Positions 1-8,600 are shown, counted from the first letter of the stretch. The stretch is DNA of 64,000 bases from Mesoflavibacter zeaxanthinifaciens DSM 18436 (GCF_000422365.1 NZ_AULQ01000006.1:67001-131000), one strand, 5' to 3'. Notes: generated from the letters alone by a model not told the origin. A program made the numbers and translations.

Positions 1-1
1 T

Positions 2-1861
2 CCAGAATTGATGGAAGCAGATGCTATGGCAAGGCGACCACAAATGGGTAATATTTATAAAGCATATGTAGATCGTTGTTTTAAAGCTGGTGCTATGGAT
101 TTTGATGATTTATTATTGCGTACAAACGAGCTTTTAACACGTTTCCCAACCGTTTTAGCAAAATACCAAGATAAATTTAGATACATTTTGGTAGACGAGT
201 ATCAGGATACAAACCATAGTCAGTATTTAATTGTACGTGCGTTGGCAGATCGTTTTCAAAATATATGTGTGGTTGGTGATGATGCGCAGAGTATTTATGC
301 CTTTCGTGGTGCAAATATTAATAACATTCTTAATTTCCAGCGTGATTATGATAATGTAAAATTGTACAGATTAGAACAAAATTACCGTTCTACAAAAAAT
401 ATTGTTGGTGCAGCAAATTCAGTGATTGATCATAACCAAACTAAGTTAGATAAAGTAGTTTGGACAGCTAATGAAGAAGGACCAAAAGTAAAAGTGCATC
501 GAAGTTTAACCGATGGTGACGAAGGTCGTTATGTAGCAAGCACCATTTGGGAAACCAAAATGAATCAGCAACTTAACAATAGCGATTTTGCCATTTTATA
601 CCGTACCAATGCACAGTCAAGAGCAATGGAAGACGCGTTACGTAAACGAAATATTCCATACAGAATTTATGGCGGATTAAGTTTCTATCAACGTAAAGAA
701 ATTAAAGACGTATTGTCTTACTTACGTTTGATTTTAAACCCTTCAGATGAAGAAGCTTTAAAACGAATTATCAATTATCCAGGAAGAGGTATTGGTCAAA
801 CTACGATAGATCGTTTAGTAGTTGCAGCCAATGGTTTAGGTAAAACCATTTGGGAAATTTTAAAAGAAATAGACACAGTTCAAGTAAATATAAATAACGG
901 TACCAAAAATAAACTTCGTGATTTTGTGACTTTAATTGAAAGTTATCAAGTGATGAATCAAACAGCTACCGCTTTTGAACTTGCAGAACACGTTGTAAAA
1001 TCTAGTGGTCTAATGCGCGAGTTTAATAAAGACGGAACTCCAGAAGGTGTAACAAGACTAGAAAACGTTGAAGAATTGCTAAACGGTATTAAAGATTTTG
1101 TTGAAGGACAGCAAGAATTAGCAGATGCCAAAGGTGATTTAGCGGAGTTTCTAGAAGATGTTGCATTAGCTACAGATTTAGATAACGAAAAAGGAGATGA
1201 TGATGTGGTAGCATTAATGACCATTCACCTTGCAAAAGGACTAGAATTTAATAATGTATTTGTAGTAGGTTTAGAGGAAGATTTATTCCCAAGTGCTATG
1301 AGTATGAATACGCGTAGCGAGTTGGAAGAGGAGCGAAGACTGTTTTACGTAGCCTTAACTAGAGCCGAAAAACAAGCCTATTTAACGTATGCTTTATCAC
1401 GTTACCGTTGGGGAAAATTAGTAGATTCTGATCCTAGCCGATTTATTGAAGAAATAGACGATCAGTTTATAGAAAATATTACGCCAAAAGAAGAAAGACG
1501 TATCAATCCAATGTTATCTGCCGATATTTTTGGAGATGTAGAACCAAATAAGGTTAGGTTTAAAAAGCCAATCCAACCTAAGTTTAAAAAGAAAGAAAAG
1601 AAAGCACCAGAAAAGTTTACACCATCAACACCTAAAAACCTTAAAAAAGTAGATGCTTTAGGTAAAAACGATGTGCCAAGTACTAACTTGTTTGATGGTA
1701 ATTTAGCTGTTGGTAATATTGTAAGTCATATGCGATTTGGAAAAGGAGAAGTCTTAAAAATAGAAGGAAAAGGAACTGATACCAAAGCAGAAATTAAATT
1801 TGAAGTTGCTGGAGTTAAAAAGCTGTTATTACGTTTTGCAAAATTAGATGTAATAGGGTAA
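2..1861 (+). CDS. pcrA: UvrD/PcrA-type superfamily 1 DNA helicase, 5' end outside window
   Basis: ATP-dependent 3'-5' DNA helicase of the UvrD/PcrA/Rep family, acting in repair and in clearing stalled replication or transcription. The frame is open to the left edge, so the N-terminal part with the Walker A motif is missing; about 619 residues are visible. Seen in order: motif II (VDEYQDTN), motif III (GDDAQSIYAFRG), motif IV (LEQNYRST), motif V (TIHLAKGLEF), motif VI (RLFYVALTRAEK), a basic linker, then a C-terminal Tudor-like module (SHMRFGKGEVLKIEG) known in PcrA/UvrD to contact RNA polymerase. The stop is followed at once by heptamer repeats. The assignment to the family is secure; PcrA versus UvrD naming is conventional. 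Confidence 0.93.
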   Translation, partial: PELMEADAMARRPQMGNIYKAYVDRCFKAGAMDFDDLLLRTNELLTRFPTVLAKYQDKFRYILVDEYQDTNHSQYLIVRALADRFQNICVVGDDAQSIYAFRGANINNILNFQRDYDNVKLYRLEQNYRSTKNIVGAANSVIDHNQTKLDKVVWTANEEGPKVKVHRSLTDGDEGRYVASTIWETKMNQQLNNSDFAILYRTNAQSRAMEDALRKRNIPYRIYGGLSFYQRKEIKDVLSYLRLILNPSDEEALKRIINYPGRGIGQTTIDRLVVAANGLGKTIWEILKEIDTVQVNINNGTKNKLRDFVTLIESYQVMNQTATAFELAEHVVKSSGLMREFNKDGTPEGVTRLENVEELLNGIKDFVEGQQELADAKGDLAEFLEDVALATDLDNEKGDDDVVALMTIHLAKGLEFNNVFVVGLEEDLFPSAMSMNTRSELEEERRLFYVALTRAEKQAYLTYALSRYRWGKLVDSDPSRFIEEIDDQFIENITPKEERRINPMLSADIFGDVEPNKVRFKKPIQPKFKKKEKKAPEKFTPSTPKNLKKVDALGKNDVPSTNLFDGNLAVGNIVSHMRFGKGEVLKIEGKGTDTKAEIKFEVAGVKKLLLRFAKLDVIG

Positions 1862-1866
1862 CTTTA

Positions 1867-1887
1867 GTTCAAAGTTCAAAGTCTAAA
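1867..1887. repeat. Degenerate heptamer tandem repeat after the helicase stop
   Basis: Three consecutive 7-bp units, GTTCAAA, GTTCAAA and GTCTAAA, start 6 bp after the TAA of the helicase gene, and a decayed fourth unit (AGTTTGAA) follows. The arrangement resembles the other heptamer arrays in this window at 5125-5152 and 23374-23422, which also begin at a gene's 3' end but have a different unit sequence. Confidence 0.6.
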
Positions 1888-1905
1888 AGTTTGAAGAGTA
1901 ACGTC

Positions 1906-1951
1906 TCTTCGAGTGTTTTGTGAGGTATTATCAAAATGTATCGAGAAGTTT
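1906..1951. repeat. Flavobacterial interspersed hairpin repeat, copy 1
   Basis: The left arm TCTTCGAGTG and the right arm TATCGAGAAG enclose a TTTTG/CAAAA pairing, giving an imperfect hairpin. Copies with the same arm pattern lie at 2643-2688 and 22415-22530. It is a noncoding repeat; it sits just in front of the YciO-family gene, so the longer reading frame that runs through it is not the real gene start. Confidence 0.6.
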
Positions 1952-1970
1952 TAATTTAATAATAAAACAA

Positions 1971-2591
1971 ATGGCAAATATTATTAGAATATACGAAGAA
2001 AACCCAAACCCAAAAGCGATTAAGCAAGTAGTAGAGGTATTAAAAAAAGGAGGTTTAATAATATATCCAACAGATACTGTTTATGGTTTAGGATGCGATA
2101 TCACAAATACAAAAGCACTAGAAAAAATCGCACGTATAAAAGGCGTAAAATTGGATAAAGCAAACTTCTCATTTATTTGTCACGACTTAAGTAATCTATC
2201 AGATTATGTTAAGCAAATAGATACTAAAACCTTTAAAATCCTAAAACGCGCTTTACCAGGACCATACACATTTATTTTACCAGGTTCTAAAACCTTACCA
2301 GCTGCGTTTAAAAAGAAAAAAGAAGTTGGTATACGTGTGCCTAATAACAATATTGCTTTAGAAATTGTAAAACTTTTAGGTAACCCTATTGTCTCAACAT
2401 CTATTAGAGATGAAGACGAAATTATAGAATACACAACAGATCCAGAGTTAATTCTAGAAAAATGGGACAACTTAGTAGATTTAGTTATTGATGGTGGTTA
2501 TGGAGATAATCAAGCATCTACAGTTGTCGATTTATCTAAAGAAGAACCTTTAATTGTTAGAGAAGGAAAAGGTAGTTTAGAGATTTTTTAG
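1971..2591 (+). CDS. YciO/YrdC (Sua5-like) family protein
   Basis: A 206-residue member of the YrdC/Sua5/YciO fold, the family that makes threonylcarbamoyl-AMP for tRNA t6A37. Visible signatures are GGLIIYPTDTVYGLGCD, KRALPGPYTFIL and GIRVPNN, which line the nucleotide and RNA-binding cleft. The last conserved stretch reads STSIRDED rather than the TSAN motif of true TsaC, which points to the YciO subgroup, whose physiological role is less settled. The ATG at 1971 (MANIIRIYEEN) is preferred over a start at 1920 because the upstream part translates an interspersed repeat. It is separated by about 110 bp of repeats from the helicase gene. Confidence 0.85.
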   Translation: MANIIRIYEENPNPKAIKQVVEVLKKGGLIIYPTDTVYGLGCDITNTKALEKIARIKGVKLDKANFSFICHDLSNLSDYVKQIDTKTFKILKRALPGPYTFILPGSKTLPAAFKKKKEVGIRVPNNNIALEIVKLLGNPIVSTSIRDEDEIIEYTTDPELILEKWDNLVDLVIDGGYGDNQASTVVDLSKEEPLIVREGKGSLEIF

Positions 2592-2642
2592 TATTTGTTG
2601 TTTAGAAAAAGTTTTGCCTAGCTATCTATTTTAAATATTTCA

Positions 2643-2688
2643 CTTCGAGTGATTTACGAAGTATGAGTAAATTGTATCGAGAAGTAGT
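2643..2688. repeat. Flavobacterial interspersed hairpin repeat, copy 2
   Basis: TTCGAGTGATTT on the left and AAATTGTATCGAGAA on the right form the same imperfect inverted repeat as at 1906 and 22415, with a loop of about 14 bp. It lies between the YciO-family gene and the VOC-family gene. Confidence 0.65.
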
Positions 2689-2738
2689 TTTATGATATTG
2701 AATTTTCTTTAATCGTAGAAAATAAACTAAAATAAAAA

Positions 2739-3083
2739 ATGAAACCAACCAATAACCACATTAACTACATCGAATTAAAAGCAACCAATCTAGAAGCTAC
2801 AAAAACCTTTTACAGCAACGCTTTTGGTTGGCAGTTTAAAGATTATGGCGATAGTTATATTGCTTTTGAATCTAGCGGACTAGATGGTGGTTTTGAAAAA
2901 TCAAATCAACCAATTGTAAATGGTGCATTAGTGGTTTTGTATCATAACGATTTAGAAAGTATTAAATCAAAACTAATTCAATTAGGCGCGACAATTTCTG
3001 TAGATATATTTTCTTTTCCTGGCGGAAAGCGCTTTCAATTTTTAGATCCTTCGGGTAATGAGCTAGCTATTTGGAGTGAATAA
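2739..3083 (+). CDS. VOC (glyoxalase/bleomycin-resistance fold) family protein
   Basis: A 114-residue single vicinal-oxygen-chelate domain. The start HINYIELKATNLEATKTFYSNAFGW is the typical first beta-alpha unit of the fold, and the end GGKRFQFLDPSGNELAIWS is the typical last strand with its DPSGNELA motif. Such proteins bind a metal and act on small molecules (glyoxalase, dioxygenase or drug binding). The substrate cannot be read from sequence. The ATG at 2739 is the first in frame and is followed by the expected N-terminus. A bidirectional terminator follows the stop. Confidence 0.85.
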   Translation: MKPTNNHINYIELKATNLEATKTFYSNAFGWQFKDYGDSYIAFESSGLDGGFEKSNQPIVNGALVVLYHNDLESIKSKLIQLGATISVDIFSFPGGKRFQFLDPSGNELAIWSE

Positions 3084-3097
3084 TTAATCCATAAAAA

Positions 3098-3124
3098 AAG
3101 CCCAACTTAAAGTTGAGCTTTCAA
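3098..3124. terminator. Bidirectional intrinsic terminator (VOC gene / OmpA gene)
   Basis: A 10-bp stem (AAGCCCAACT paired with AGTTGAGCTT, one mismatch) with a 3-nt loop is flanked by an A-run on the left and T-rich sequence on the right. It lies between two converging genes and can serve both. Confidence 0.75.
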
Positions 3125-3144
3125 TATATTTTATAAGAAAATGA

Positions 3145-4008
3145 TTAGTTACCTTCTTCTTCAGATAATGTTTTCATTTCTTCTTCAATCATTTTATAAA
3201 ACTGATCAATTTTTGGTAAGATATAAATCTTTGTTCTTCTGTTAGTCGCTCTGTTTTCAGCAGTATCATTTGGTACTAAAGGTAAATGGTCACCACGTCC
3301 AGCAGCAATTAATTGTTCTGGCTTAACACCTAATTCTTGTAAAGCTCTTACGATAGAGGTACTACGTTTTACACTTAAGTCCCAGTTATCTAACAATACG
3401 CCTTTTCTGTATGGTACATTGTCTGTATGTCCTTCTACCATAGCTTCAAAGTTTGGTTTACCATTAATTACTGTTGCTACTTTACCTAAGATTTCTTTTG
3501 CACGGTCGGTAATGTTGTAGCTTCCGCTTTTAAATAATAATTTATCTGATAATGAGATAAATACTACGCTTTTTTCTACATTAATTTCAATGTCTTCGTC
3601 ATTAAGACCAACTTCTTTCTTCAAACTTGTTACTAAAGCTAGTGTAACACTGTCTTTTTTAGTTAACGCGTCTTGTAGTCTAGAGATTTTTAAATCCTTT
3701 TCTTTTAAGCTTTCTAAAGATTTTTCTAAGTTTTCTGCACCTTTTGTTGTTAAAACAGTCATGTCTTTAGTGCTTTGTATTAAAGCTTCGTTATTAGCTT
3801 TCATATCGGCTAAACGATCTTGTAACTCTTTAACTCTTGCTAACTCTGCAGCTTTATCTGCTAAACAAGAGTTTAGTTTAACTGTAGCTGTGTTTAATAA
3901 ATCTTGTGTTTCTTTATGTTTTGCTTCTAATGCAGCGTATTCTTTTTTAGATACACATGAGCTTAGTAACAGTAGTGCACTTGCACTAAATAATATTAGT
4001 TTCTTCAT
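3145..4008 (-). CDS. OmpA-family outer-membrane lipoprotein
   Basis: A 287-residue protein with a type II signal peptide (MKKLILFSASALLLLSSC, lipobox Cys at 18), a long coiled-coil region over about residues 24-130, and a C-terminal OmpA/MotB peptidoglycan-binding domain. The latter shows the conserved MVEGHTDN and the NRATNRRTKI signature. It probably sits in the outer membrane and clasps peptidoglycan, like a Pal/OmpA linker. The acidic tail (EEEMKTLSEEEGN) is unusual but short. It appears monocistronic, converging on the VOC gene across a shared terminator. Confidence 0.9.
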   Translation of the reverse strand: MKKLILFSASALLLLSSCVSKKEYAALEAKHKETQDLLNTATVKLNSCLADKAAELARVKELQDRLADMKANNEALIQSTKDMTVLTTKGAENLEKSLESLKEKDLKISRLQDALTKKDSVTLALVTSLKKEVGLNDEDIEINVEKSVVFISLSDKLLFKSGSYNITDRAKEILGKVATVINGKPNFEAMVEGHTDNVPYRKGVLLDNWDLSVKRSTSIVRALQELGVKPEQLIAAGRGDHLPLVPNDTAENRATNRRTKIYILPKIDQFYKMIEEEMKTLSEEEGN

Positions 4009-4103
4009 AATTTATGGATTGAATAAAATTAAATTTATACACACCAAAAGTATAAATATTTAAAATGTTAAAATTAGGTTTAACAAAACTTTTGCTAAAA
4101 GAT

Positions 4104-5090
4104 TTAAAGTTTTGAAAAAGTAGATCTCTTTTTAATGAAATATTGATAAACAATAGATTTTATAGAGAAATATCCTGCTTGTTGGGTTAAGTTTTTACGT
4201 TGCCTTAAAAGTGTTTTTAATTTGCCATAAAATGAAAAATGAGCTTTTAAAACGGCTAAGAAATGATTAAACTTTAGTTGTAATAAGAATCTTAATCCGG
4301 CAATACCATCCAAAATTAATCTAACTAAGATTATCAAAAACAAATTTCCTTTAGCGTTTTTTGTTAAAGTAAATAAACTATTTCTAAAATTTAGATACGT
4401 TTTTTTAGGATTTGCTGCGCTTAACGTTGCACCGCCAACATGATACACAGTGCTTTCTGAAACATATTTTGTTTTGTAGTTTAAATTAAATGCACGCCAA
4501 CATAAATCAATTTCTTCTTGATGGGCAAAAAAGCTTTCGTCAAAACCATTTAATTGTTTAAAAACTTCTTTTCGTATAAAAAAGCAGGCGCCAGATGCCC
4601 AAAAAATGTTTTTGCTTTGATATTGATTTGTGTCAACTTCTATAGTATCAAAAATACGACCTCTACAAAAGGGATAGCCGTATTTATCAATAAAACCACC
4701 AGCAGCGCCAGCGTATTCAAATTTAGTTTTGTCTTTGTAATCTAAAATTTTAGGCTGAATAATTGCTGTTTCAGTTTCAGTGTTAAAAGTGTCAAGTATT
4801 GGGTCAAGCCAATTTGGAGTGACTTCAATGTCGCTGTTAAGAAGACAGAAAATATCTTCGTCTACAAATTGTAATGCATCATTGTAGCCTTTAGCGTATC
4901 CACCATTAATTTTGTTTTCTATGATTTTTACATTAGGAAACTGATCTTTTACAAAAGCAACAGAACTATCAGTAGATGCATTATCAGCTACATAAATTGT
5001 GGCGTCTTTAGAATAATCAATAACAGAAGGCAAAAACTGCTCTAAAAGTGCTTTTCCGTTCCAATTTAATATGACAACTGCTATTTTCAA
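4104..5090 (-). CDS. Glycosyltransferase family 2 protein
   Basis: A 328-residue GT-A fold glycosyltransferase of the GT2 family, transferring a sugar from a nucleotide donor, probably to a cell-surface glycan. Seen are the Rossmann-like start (IAVVILNWNG), the NASTDSS donor-binding motif, the LLNSDIEVTPNWLD metal-binding region, and FDESFFAHQEEIDLCWRA with the ED acid-base motif. A hydrophobic stretch near residues 250-270 may anchor it to the membrane. The start is a TTG at 5088-5090: no in-frame ATG exists before an upstream stop, and this start gives the expected first strand. The acceptor is unknown. Confidence 0.88.
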   Translation of the reverse strand: MKIAVVILNWNGKALLEQFLPSVIDYSKDATIYVADNASTDSSVAFVKDQFPNVKIIENKINGGYAKGYNDALQFVDEDIFCLLNSDIEVTPNWLDPILDTFNTETETAIIQPKILDYKDKTKFEYAGAAGGFIDKYGYPFCRGRIFDTIEVDTNQYQSKNIFWASGACFFIRKEVFKQLNGFDESFFAHQEEIDLCWRAFNLNYKTKYVSESTVYHVGGATLSAANPKKTYLNFRNSLFTLTKNAKGNLFLIILVRLILDGIAGLRFLLQLKFNHFLAVLKAHFSFYGKLKTLLRQRKNLTQQAGYFSIKSIVYQYFIKKRSTFSKL

Positions 5091-5124
5091 TATTTGTTGA
5101 TGTGTTTATTTGTTTTCTAATACA

Positions 5125-5152
5125 GCCAACTGCGTACTGTTTACTGCTGACT
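5125..5152. repeat. Degenerate heptamer array (GCTAACT-like, 4 units)
   Basis: Four tandem 7-bp units, GCCAACT, GCGTACT, GTTTACT and GCTGACT, overlap the 3' end of the minus-strand gene at 5141-5590. The consensus is the same as the perfect seven-unit array at 23374-23422, which also ends at a minus-strand gene's stop codon. Confidence 0.7.
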
Positions 5153-5590
5153 ATATTCTGGAATATCTCTTAAAAACTGATAGTGTTCAGCCTCAAAATC
5201 CATTTTGCAATAATAATGATTTATACCATTGGTCACCATTAAATAGTCTGCATTTAGCGTTAAGTTATAACGCGCAATTTGATCAAAAGTATCTTGGCTT
5301 ATTTTAATCTTAGGCGCTTTACATTCAACAATCAACTTAATGCTTCCGTCGGTGTTAAAAACAACAATGTCGTAACGCTTTTTTAAGTCGTTTACCTTCA
5401 GTTCTTTTTCAACATTAATTAAAGAAATCGGGTAATTTTTAACTTCAATTAAATAATGAATACAATGCTGTCTTACCCATTCTTCAGGTTGTAAAACGAT
5501 AAATTTTTTACGTATCACATCAAAGATAGATACTTTATTTTCGCTATTTTTGAAACGAAACGAAAACTTTGGAAAATTGAGGTCTAGCAT
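5141..5590 (-). CDS. Stand-alone HsdR N-terminal-like nuclease-fold protein
   Basis: About 149 residues resembling the N-terminal domain of type I restriction enzyme R subunits (HSDR_N family). Visible are PEEWVRQHCIHYLI, a YDIVVF strand, and LIVECKAP, which fit the D...ExK core of a PD-(D/E)XK fold. No helicase domain is present. Such short proteins are common in Bacteroidota and usually annotated as restriction-type proteins of unknown role. The ATG at 5590 is chosen because a longer frame reaching 5704 would overlap the divergent holA gene and its upstream part reads as noncoding. The stop lies inside a heptamer repeat array. Whether it cuts DNA is unknown. Confidence 0.72.
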   Translation of the reverse strand: MLDLNFPKFSFRFKNSENKVSIFDVIRKKFIVLQPEEWVRQHCIHYLIEVKNYPISLINVEKELKVNDLKKRYDIVVFNTDGSIKLIVECKAPKIKISQDTFDQIARYNLTLNADYLMVTNGINHYYCKMDFEAEHYQFLRDIPEYSQQ

Positions 5591-5686
5591 TAACGCTGTA
5601 TAATTTATTTCAAAGTTAAGGTACAATAATAAAAAAGCAAATTCCATGTCATGTTTTTGGAATTTTAAACTTGCAATTTTAAGCTT

Positions 5687-6691
5687 GTGGACGACGTCAA
5701 ACAACTGGTAACAGATATAAAAAACGGAAATATCAAACCCATTTATCTTCTAATGGGTGAAGAACCTTATTATATTGATAAAATTTCAGAATTTATAGAA
5801 CAAACTGTTCTTGCAGAAGAAGAACGTGGTTTTAACCAGATGATTTTGTACGGTCGTGATGTAGCAGTAGAAGATATTGTGAGCAATGCAAAGCGTTTTC
5901 CTATGATGGCAGAACGCCAAGTGGTTATAGTAAAAGAAGCTCAAGATTTATCACGCACGTTTGACAAGTTGGATGATTATGCTAAAAACCCACAGCCATC
6001 AACCGTTTTGGTGCTTTGTTATAAATACAAAACAGTAGATAAACGTAAAGCAGTGTATAAGGCAATAAAAAAATCTGGTGTTGTTTTTGAAAGTAAAAAA
6101 CTATATGATAATCAAGTACCAGATTGGATAAAGCGTGTTTTATCACCAAGAGGTTATGCAATAACACCCAAAGCTTCTCAATTATTGGTAGAGTTTTTGG
6201 GGACAGATTTAGGAAAAATTAATAACGAACTTGAAAAACTTCAAATAGTTTTACCTAAAAACACACAAATTACGCCAGAGCATATCGAAGAAAATATTGG
6301 GATTAGTAAGGATTACAACAATTTTGAGCTTAGAAAAGCAATAGGTGCAAGAGATAGTGTAAAAGCATTTAAAATTGTACAATACTTTGCAGATAACCCA
6401 AAAGATAATCCAATGGTTGTTACGGTTGCTTTGCTCTTTAATTTCTTTTCTCAGTTACTACAATTACACGGAATGAAAGATAGAAATCCGCGTAGTGTGG
6501 CAAGTGCATTACGAGTTAATCCTTATTTTGTAAACGAATATTTGGATGCAGCAAGAAACTTCCCAATGCGAAAAGTAAGTCAAGTTGTAGCTTTACTTAG
6601 AGAGTTTGATGTTAAAAGTAAAGGTGTAAATAGTAATGCTGTACCGCAAGGAGATTTACTAAAGGAATTATTAGTTAAGATTTTAAATTAA
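5687..6691 (+). CDS. holA: DNA polymerase III subunit delta
   Basis: A 334-residue clamp-loader subunit that opens the beta sliding clamp during loading. The start DDVKQLVTDIKNGNIKPIYLLMGEEPYYID is the characteristic N-terminus of the family, domain I is an AAA+-like fold, and the C-terminal part (LLREFDVKSKGVNS...DLLKELLVKIL) matches the domain III collar. The start is a GTG at 5687, with the divergent HsdR_N-like gene 96 bp away. Its stop overlaps the ATG of the next gene by one base, so the two are translationally coupled. Confidence 0.92.
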   Translation: MDDVKQLVTDIKNGNIKPIYLLMGEEPYYIDKISEFIEQTVLAEEERGFNQMILYGRDVAVEDIVSNAKRFPMMAERQVVIVKEAQDLSRTFDKLDDYAKNPQPSTVLVLCYKYKTVDKRKAVYKAIKKSGVVFESKKLYDNQVPDWIKRVLSPRGYAITPKASQLLVEFLGTDLGKINNELEKLQIVLPKNTQITPEHIEENIGISKDYNNFELRKAIGARDSVKAFKIVQYFADNPKDNPMVVTVALLFNFFSQLLQLHGMKDRNPRSVASALRVNPYFVNEYLDAARNFPMRKVSQVVALLREFDVKSKGVNSNAVPQGDLLKELLVKILN

Positions 6692-7053
6692 TGAAATACT
6701 TTACTTTTATATTAATAATTTCTTTGTTTTCATGCAAAACAACACAAACACTTCCAGATCCTTTAGAAGCTGGATGGAATGGTAAAAAAGTATGCGAAGT
6801 GTTGCAAGATACTAAAGAGCAGCGCATATTAAAGTGTACATTTCCACCAGGAGTTGGGCATCAAAAACACTATCACAATCCACATTTTGGTTATACCTTA
6901 AAAGGAGGCACTTTTAAAATTACAGATACTTCGGGGACAAAAACTATTAAAGTACCTACAGGAACAACTTGGAGTAAAACAAAAGTAACACAGCACGAGG
7001 TATTAAATGTAGGAGATAGTACTTCTGTCTATTTAATTATAGAACCTAAGTAA
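6691..7053 (+). CDS. Cupin-domain lipoprotein
   Basis: A 120-residue exported protein with a lipoprotein signal (MKYFTFILIISLFSC, Cys at 15) followed by one small cupin barrel. The HQKHYHNPHFGYTLKGG stretch carries the His residues and Gly turn of cupin motif 1. It probably binds a metal or small ligand at the cell envelope. The catalytic role is unknown. It overlaps the holA stop by one base and is likely co-transcribed with it, although no functional link is apparent. Confidence 0.78.
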   Translation: MKYFTFILIISLFSCKTTQTLPDPLEAGWNGKKVCEVLQDTKEQRILKCTFPPGVGHQKHYHNPHFGYTLKGGTFKITDTSGTKTIKVPTGTTWSKTKVTQHEVLNVGDSTSVYLIIEPK

Positions 7054-7214
7054 TAAAGTCTTTAACATTTCACTCTGTTTTTAACACAACAAACATATTC
7101 TTTAACATTAAGTATTAAAGTCCGGTTAAACCAATTTTGATTTTCTTGTTTAGTATTCATTTTTAGTAATTTAGATACCGAAAAAGAATTATTAATCACA
7201 AAAAACAATCAAAA

Positions 7215-7775
7215 ATGGAAAATTTAGATAGAAAGAAAGTTGCGATTTTAGCAACAAATGGATTTGAAGAAAGCGAGTTGAAAGAACCAATGAATGCTTT
7301 AAAAGAAGCTGGTGCAGATGTACATATTGTATCAGAAAATTTAGGAAAAATTAAAGGATGGCAAGATGGAAATTGGAGTAATGAATATGAAGTAGATAAA
7401 ACCATTGATGAAGCATCTCAAGAAAATTATGATGCGCTAATGTTACCAGGAGGAGTAATTAATCCAGATGTTTTAAGACGTAACGAAGATGCCATACGAT
7501 TTGTAAAATCATTTTTTGCAAATAAAAAACCAGTAGGAGCTATTTGTCATGCACCATGGTTATTAGCAGAAGCAGATGTTTTACAAGGAAGAAAAATTAC
7601 ATCTTTTAATTCAATAAAACGAGATTTAGTAAACGCAGGAGCAAAATGGGAAGATAGCGAAGTAGTTGTAGATGAAGGATTAGTAACTAGTAGAAACCCT
7701 AATGACTTACCAGCATTTAATAAAAAATTAATTGAAGAAGTTTACGAAGGTAAACATCAAATGCAAACTGCATAA
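7215..7775 (+). CDS. DJ-1/PfpI family protein (type 1 glutamine amidotransferase fold)
   Basis: A 186-residue single-domain protein of the PfpI/YhbO/YraA group, associated with stress protection and aldehyde or glycation damage. The conserved Glu lies in NGFEESEL and the nucleophile Cys-His in GAICHAPWLL. ALMLPGGVINPD is the flavodoxin-like strand before the active site. Length is normal for the group. A 160-bp upstream gap suggests its own promoter and a strong bidirectional terminator follows. The exact reaction is debated for the family. Confidence 0.9.
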   Translation: MENLDRKKVAILATNGFEESELKEPMNALKEAGADVHIVSENLGKIKGWQDGNWSNEYEVDKTIDEASQENYDALMLPGGVINPDVLRRNEDAIRFVKSFFANKKPVGAICHAPWLLAEADVLQGRKITSFNSIKRDLVNAGAKWEDSEVVVDEGLVTSRNPNDLPAFNKKLIEEVYEGKHQMQTA

Positions 7776-7794
7776 TAAGTAAGTAAATATCAAT

Positions 7795-7825
7795 AAAAAA
7801 GCGAACTTTTAAGTTCGCTTTTTTT
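7795..7825. terminator. Strong bidirectional intrinsic terminator
   Basis: AAAAAGCGAACTT and AAGTTCGCTTTTT form a perfect stem of at least 13 bp with a 2-nt loop, with an A-run on one side and a T-run on the other. It lies between the converging PfpI gene and the minus-strand gene ending at 7860. Confidence 0.9.
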
Positions 7826-7859
7826 ATGTCCAATAATTAAGGTTAGTAAAAGAAAGTAG

Positions 7860-8333
7860 TTATTTAAGGTCTTCTAATTCTAGGTTATAATCATACTGTA
7901 AATCTTCGTGTAGATTTTTTACTTTCTTTTTAATTGCTAAAATATTTCTGTTGTAAAGATTGGTTAATGTCGTGTTTCTAGATATTGAAGGCGTCATAGC
8001 TTTTAATTTTTGACAGAAATATAAAAGGAGTTCGACTTCAGTTTCTTTGTTAAGCGAATACCTGATGTATTTTTTAGTATTACGTAAAATTTTGCGAACG
8101 CTTTTCTTTATGTAAAAAAAGCTATTGGTGTTAATTTGGTCAAACTGTTCATCAATTTCAGCTTTTACAGTTTCAATATAACCAGCTTCGTAATCTGCTT
8201 CAAAAAGTAAGTAGGTAAGTAGTTCTTTATTTTCTTTTTTAAATCTAGATAAACGTAGACAAAGCTCGGCAAGTTCGTCGTTAGATTTATGTTTTAATTC
8301 TTTACGTATGTTCGCAACGGTAGCAGATTTCAT
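7860..8333 (-). CDS. Uncharacterised small charged protein
   Basis: A 157-residue, probably all-helical, Lys- and Glu-rich protein with no signal peptide or membrane segment. I do not recognise a named domain. Its ATG follows directly on the TAG of the DUF202 gene with no base between, so the two are almost certainly one operon. The tight coupling suggests a shared role with that membrane protein, but nothing more can be said from sequence. Confidence 0.7.
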   Translation of the reverse strand: MKSATVANIRKELKHKSNDELAELCLRLSRFKKENKELLTYLLFEADYEAGYIETVKAEIDEQFDQINTNSFFYIKKSVRKILRNTKKYIRYSLNKETEVELLLYFCQKLKAMTPSISRNTTLTNLYNRNILAIKKKVKNLHEDLQYDYNLELEDLK

Positions 8334-8600
8334 CTATAATTTATAGTGTTTTCTAATGGTGTTTTTAACCCTAAAAAGTCTAAAAATACCAATTAATAAT
8401 ATAATAGGAGCAATAGCGATTAAAACAACTCCAAAGGTTTTTAAGTCTTCAAAAAGTTCAATTTTTAAAATAGTTATACCGGTACCTAAAATGACTAAAA
8501 AGGTTCTAAAATAAGCTAAAAAAGTTCTTTCGTTTGCTAGTTTAGTACGTTCTATAGCAAGCCAATCTCTTGTGGTTAGATCGTTTTTAGTAATGCTCAT
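8334..8600 (-). CDS. DUF202 (YidH-like) small membrane protein
   Basis: An 88-residue inner-membrane protein. The N-terminal signature DWLAIERTKLANERTFLAYFRT is the hallmark of the DUF202/YidH family, and two hydrophobic segments follow (about 31-47 and 54-75). Function is unknown. It is the first gene of a two-gene minus-strand unit and lies divergent from the alpha/beta hydrolase gene. Confidence 0.88.
   Translation of the reverse strand: MSITKNDLTTRDWLAIERTKLANERTFLAYFRTFLVILGTGITILKIELFEDLKTFGVVLIAIAPIILLIGIFRLFRVKNTIRKHYKL

Noticed and set aside
1920-1970. Longer N-terminus for the YciO-family protein
   Set aside because: The added residues translate an interspersed hairpin repeat and the family N-terminus fits the ATG at 1971.
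5110-5307. Plus-strand reading frame
   Set aside because: It lies over the heptamer array and the HsdR_N-like gene on the other strand and resembles no protein family.
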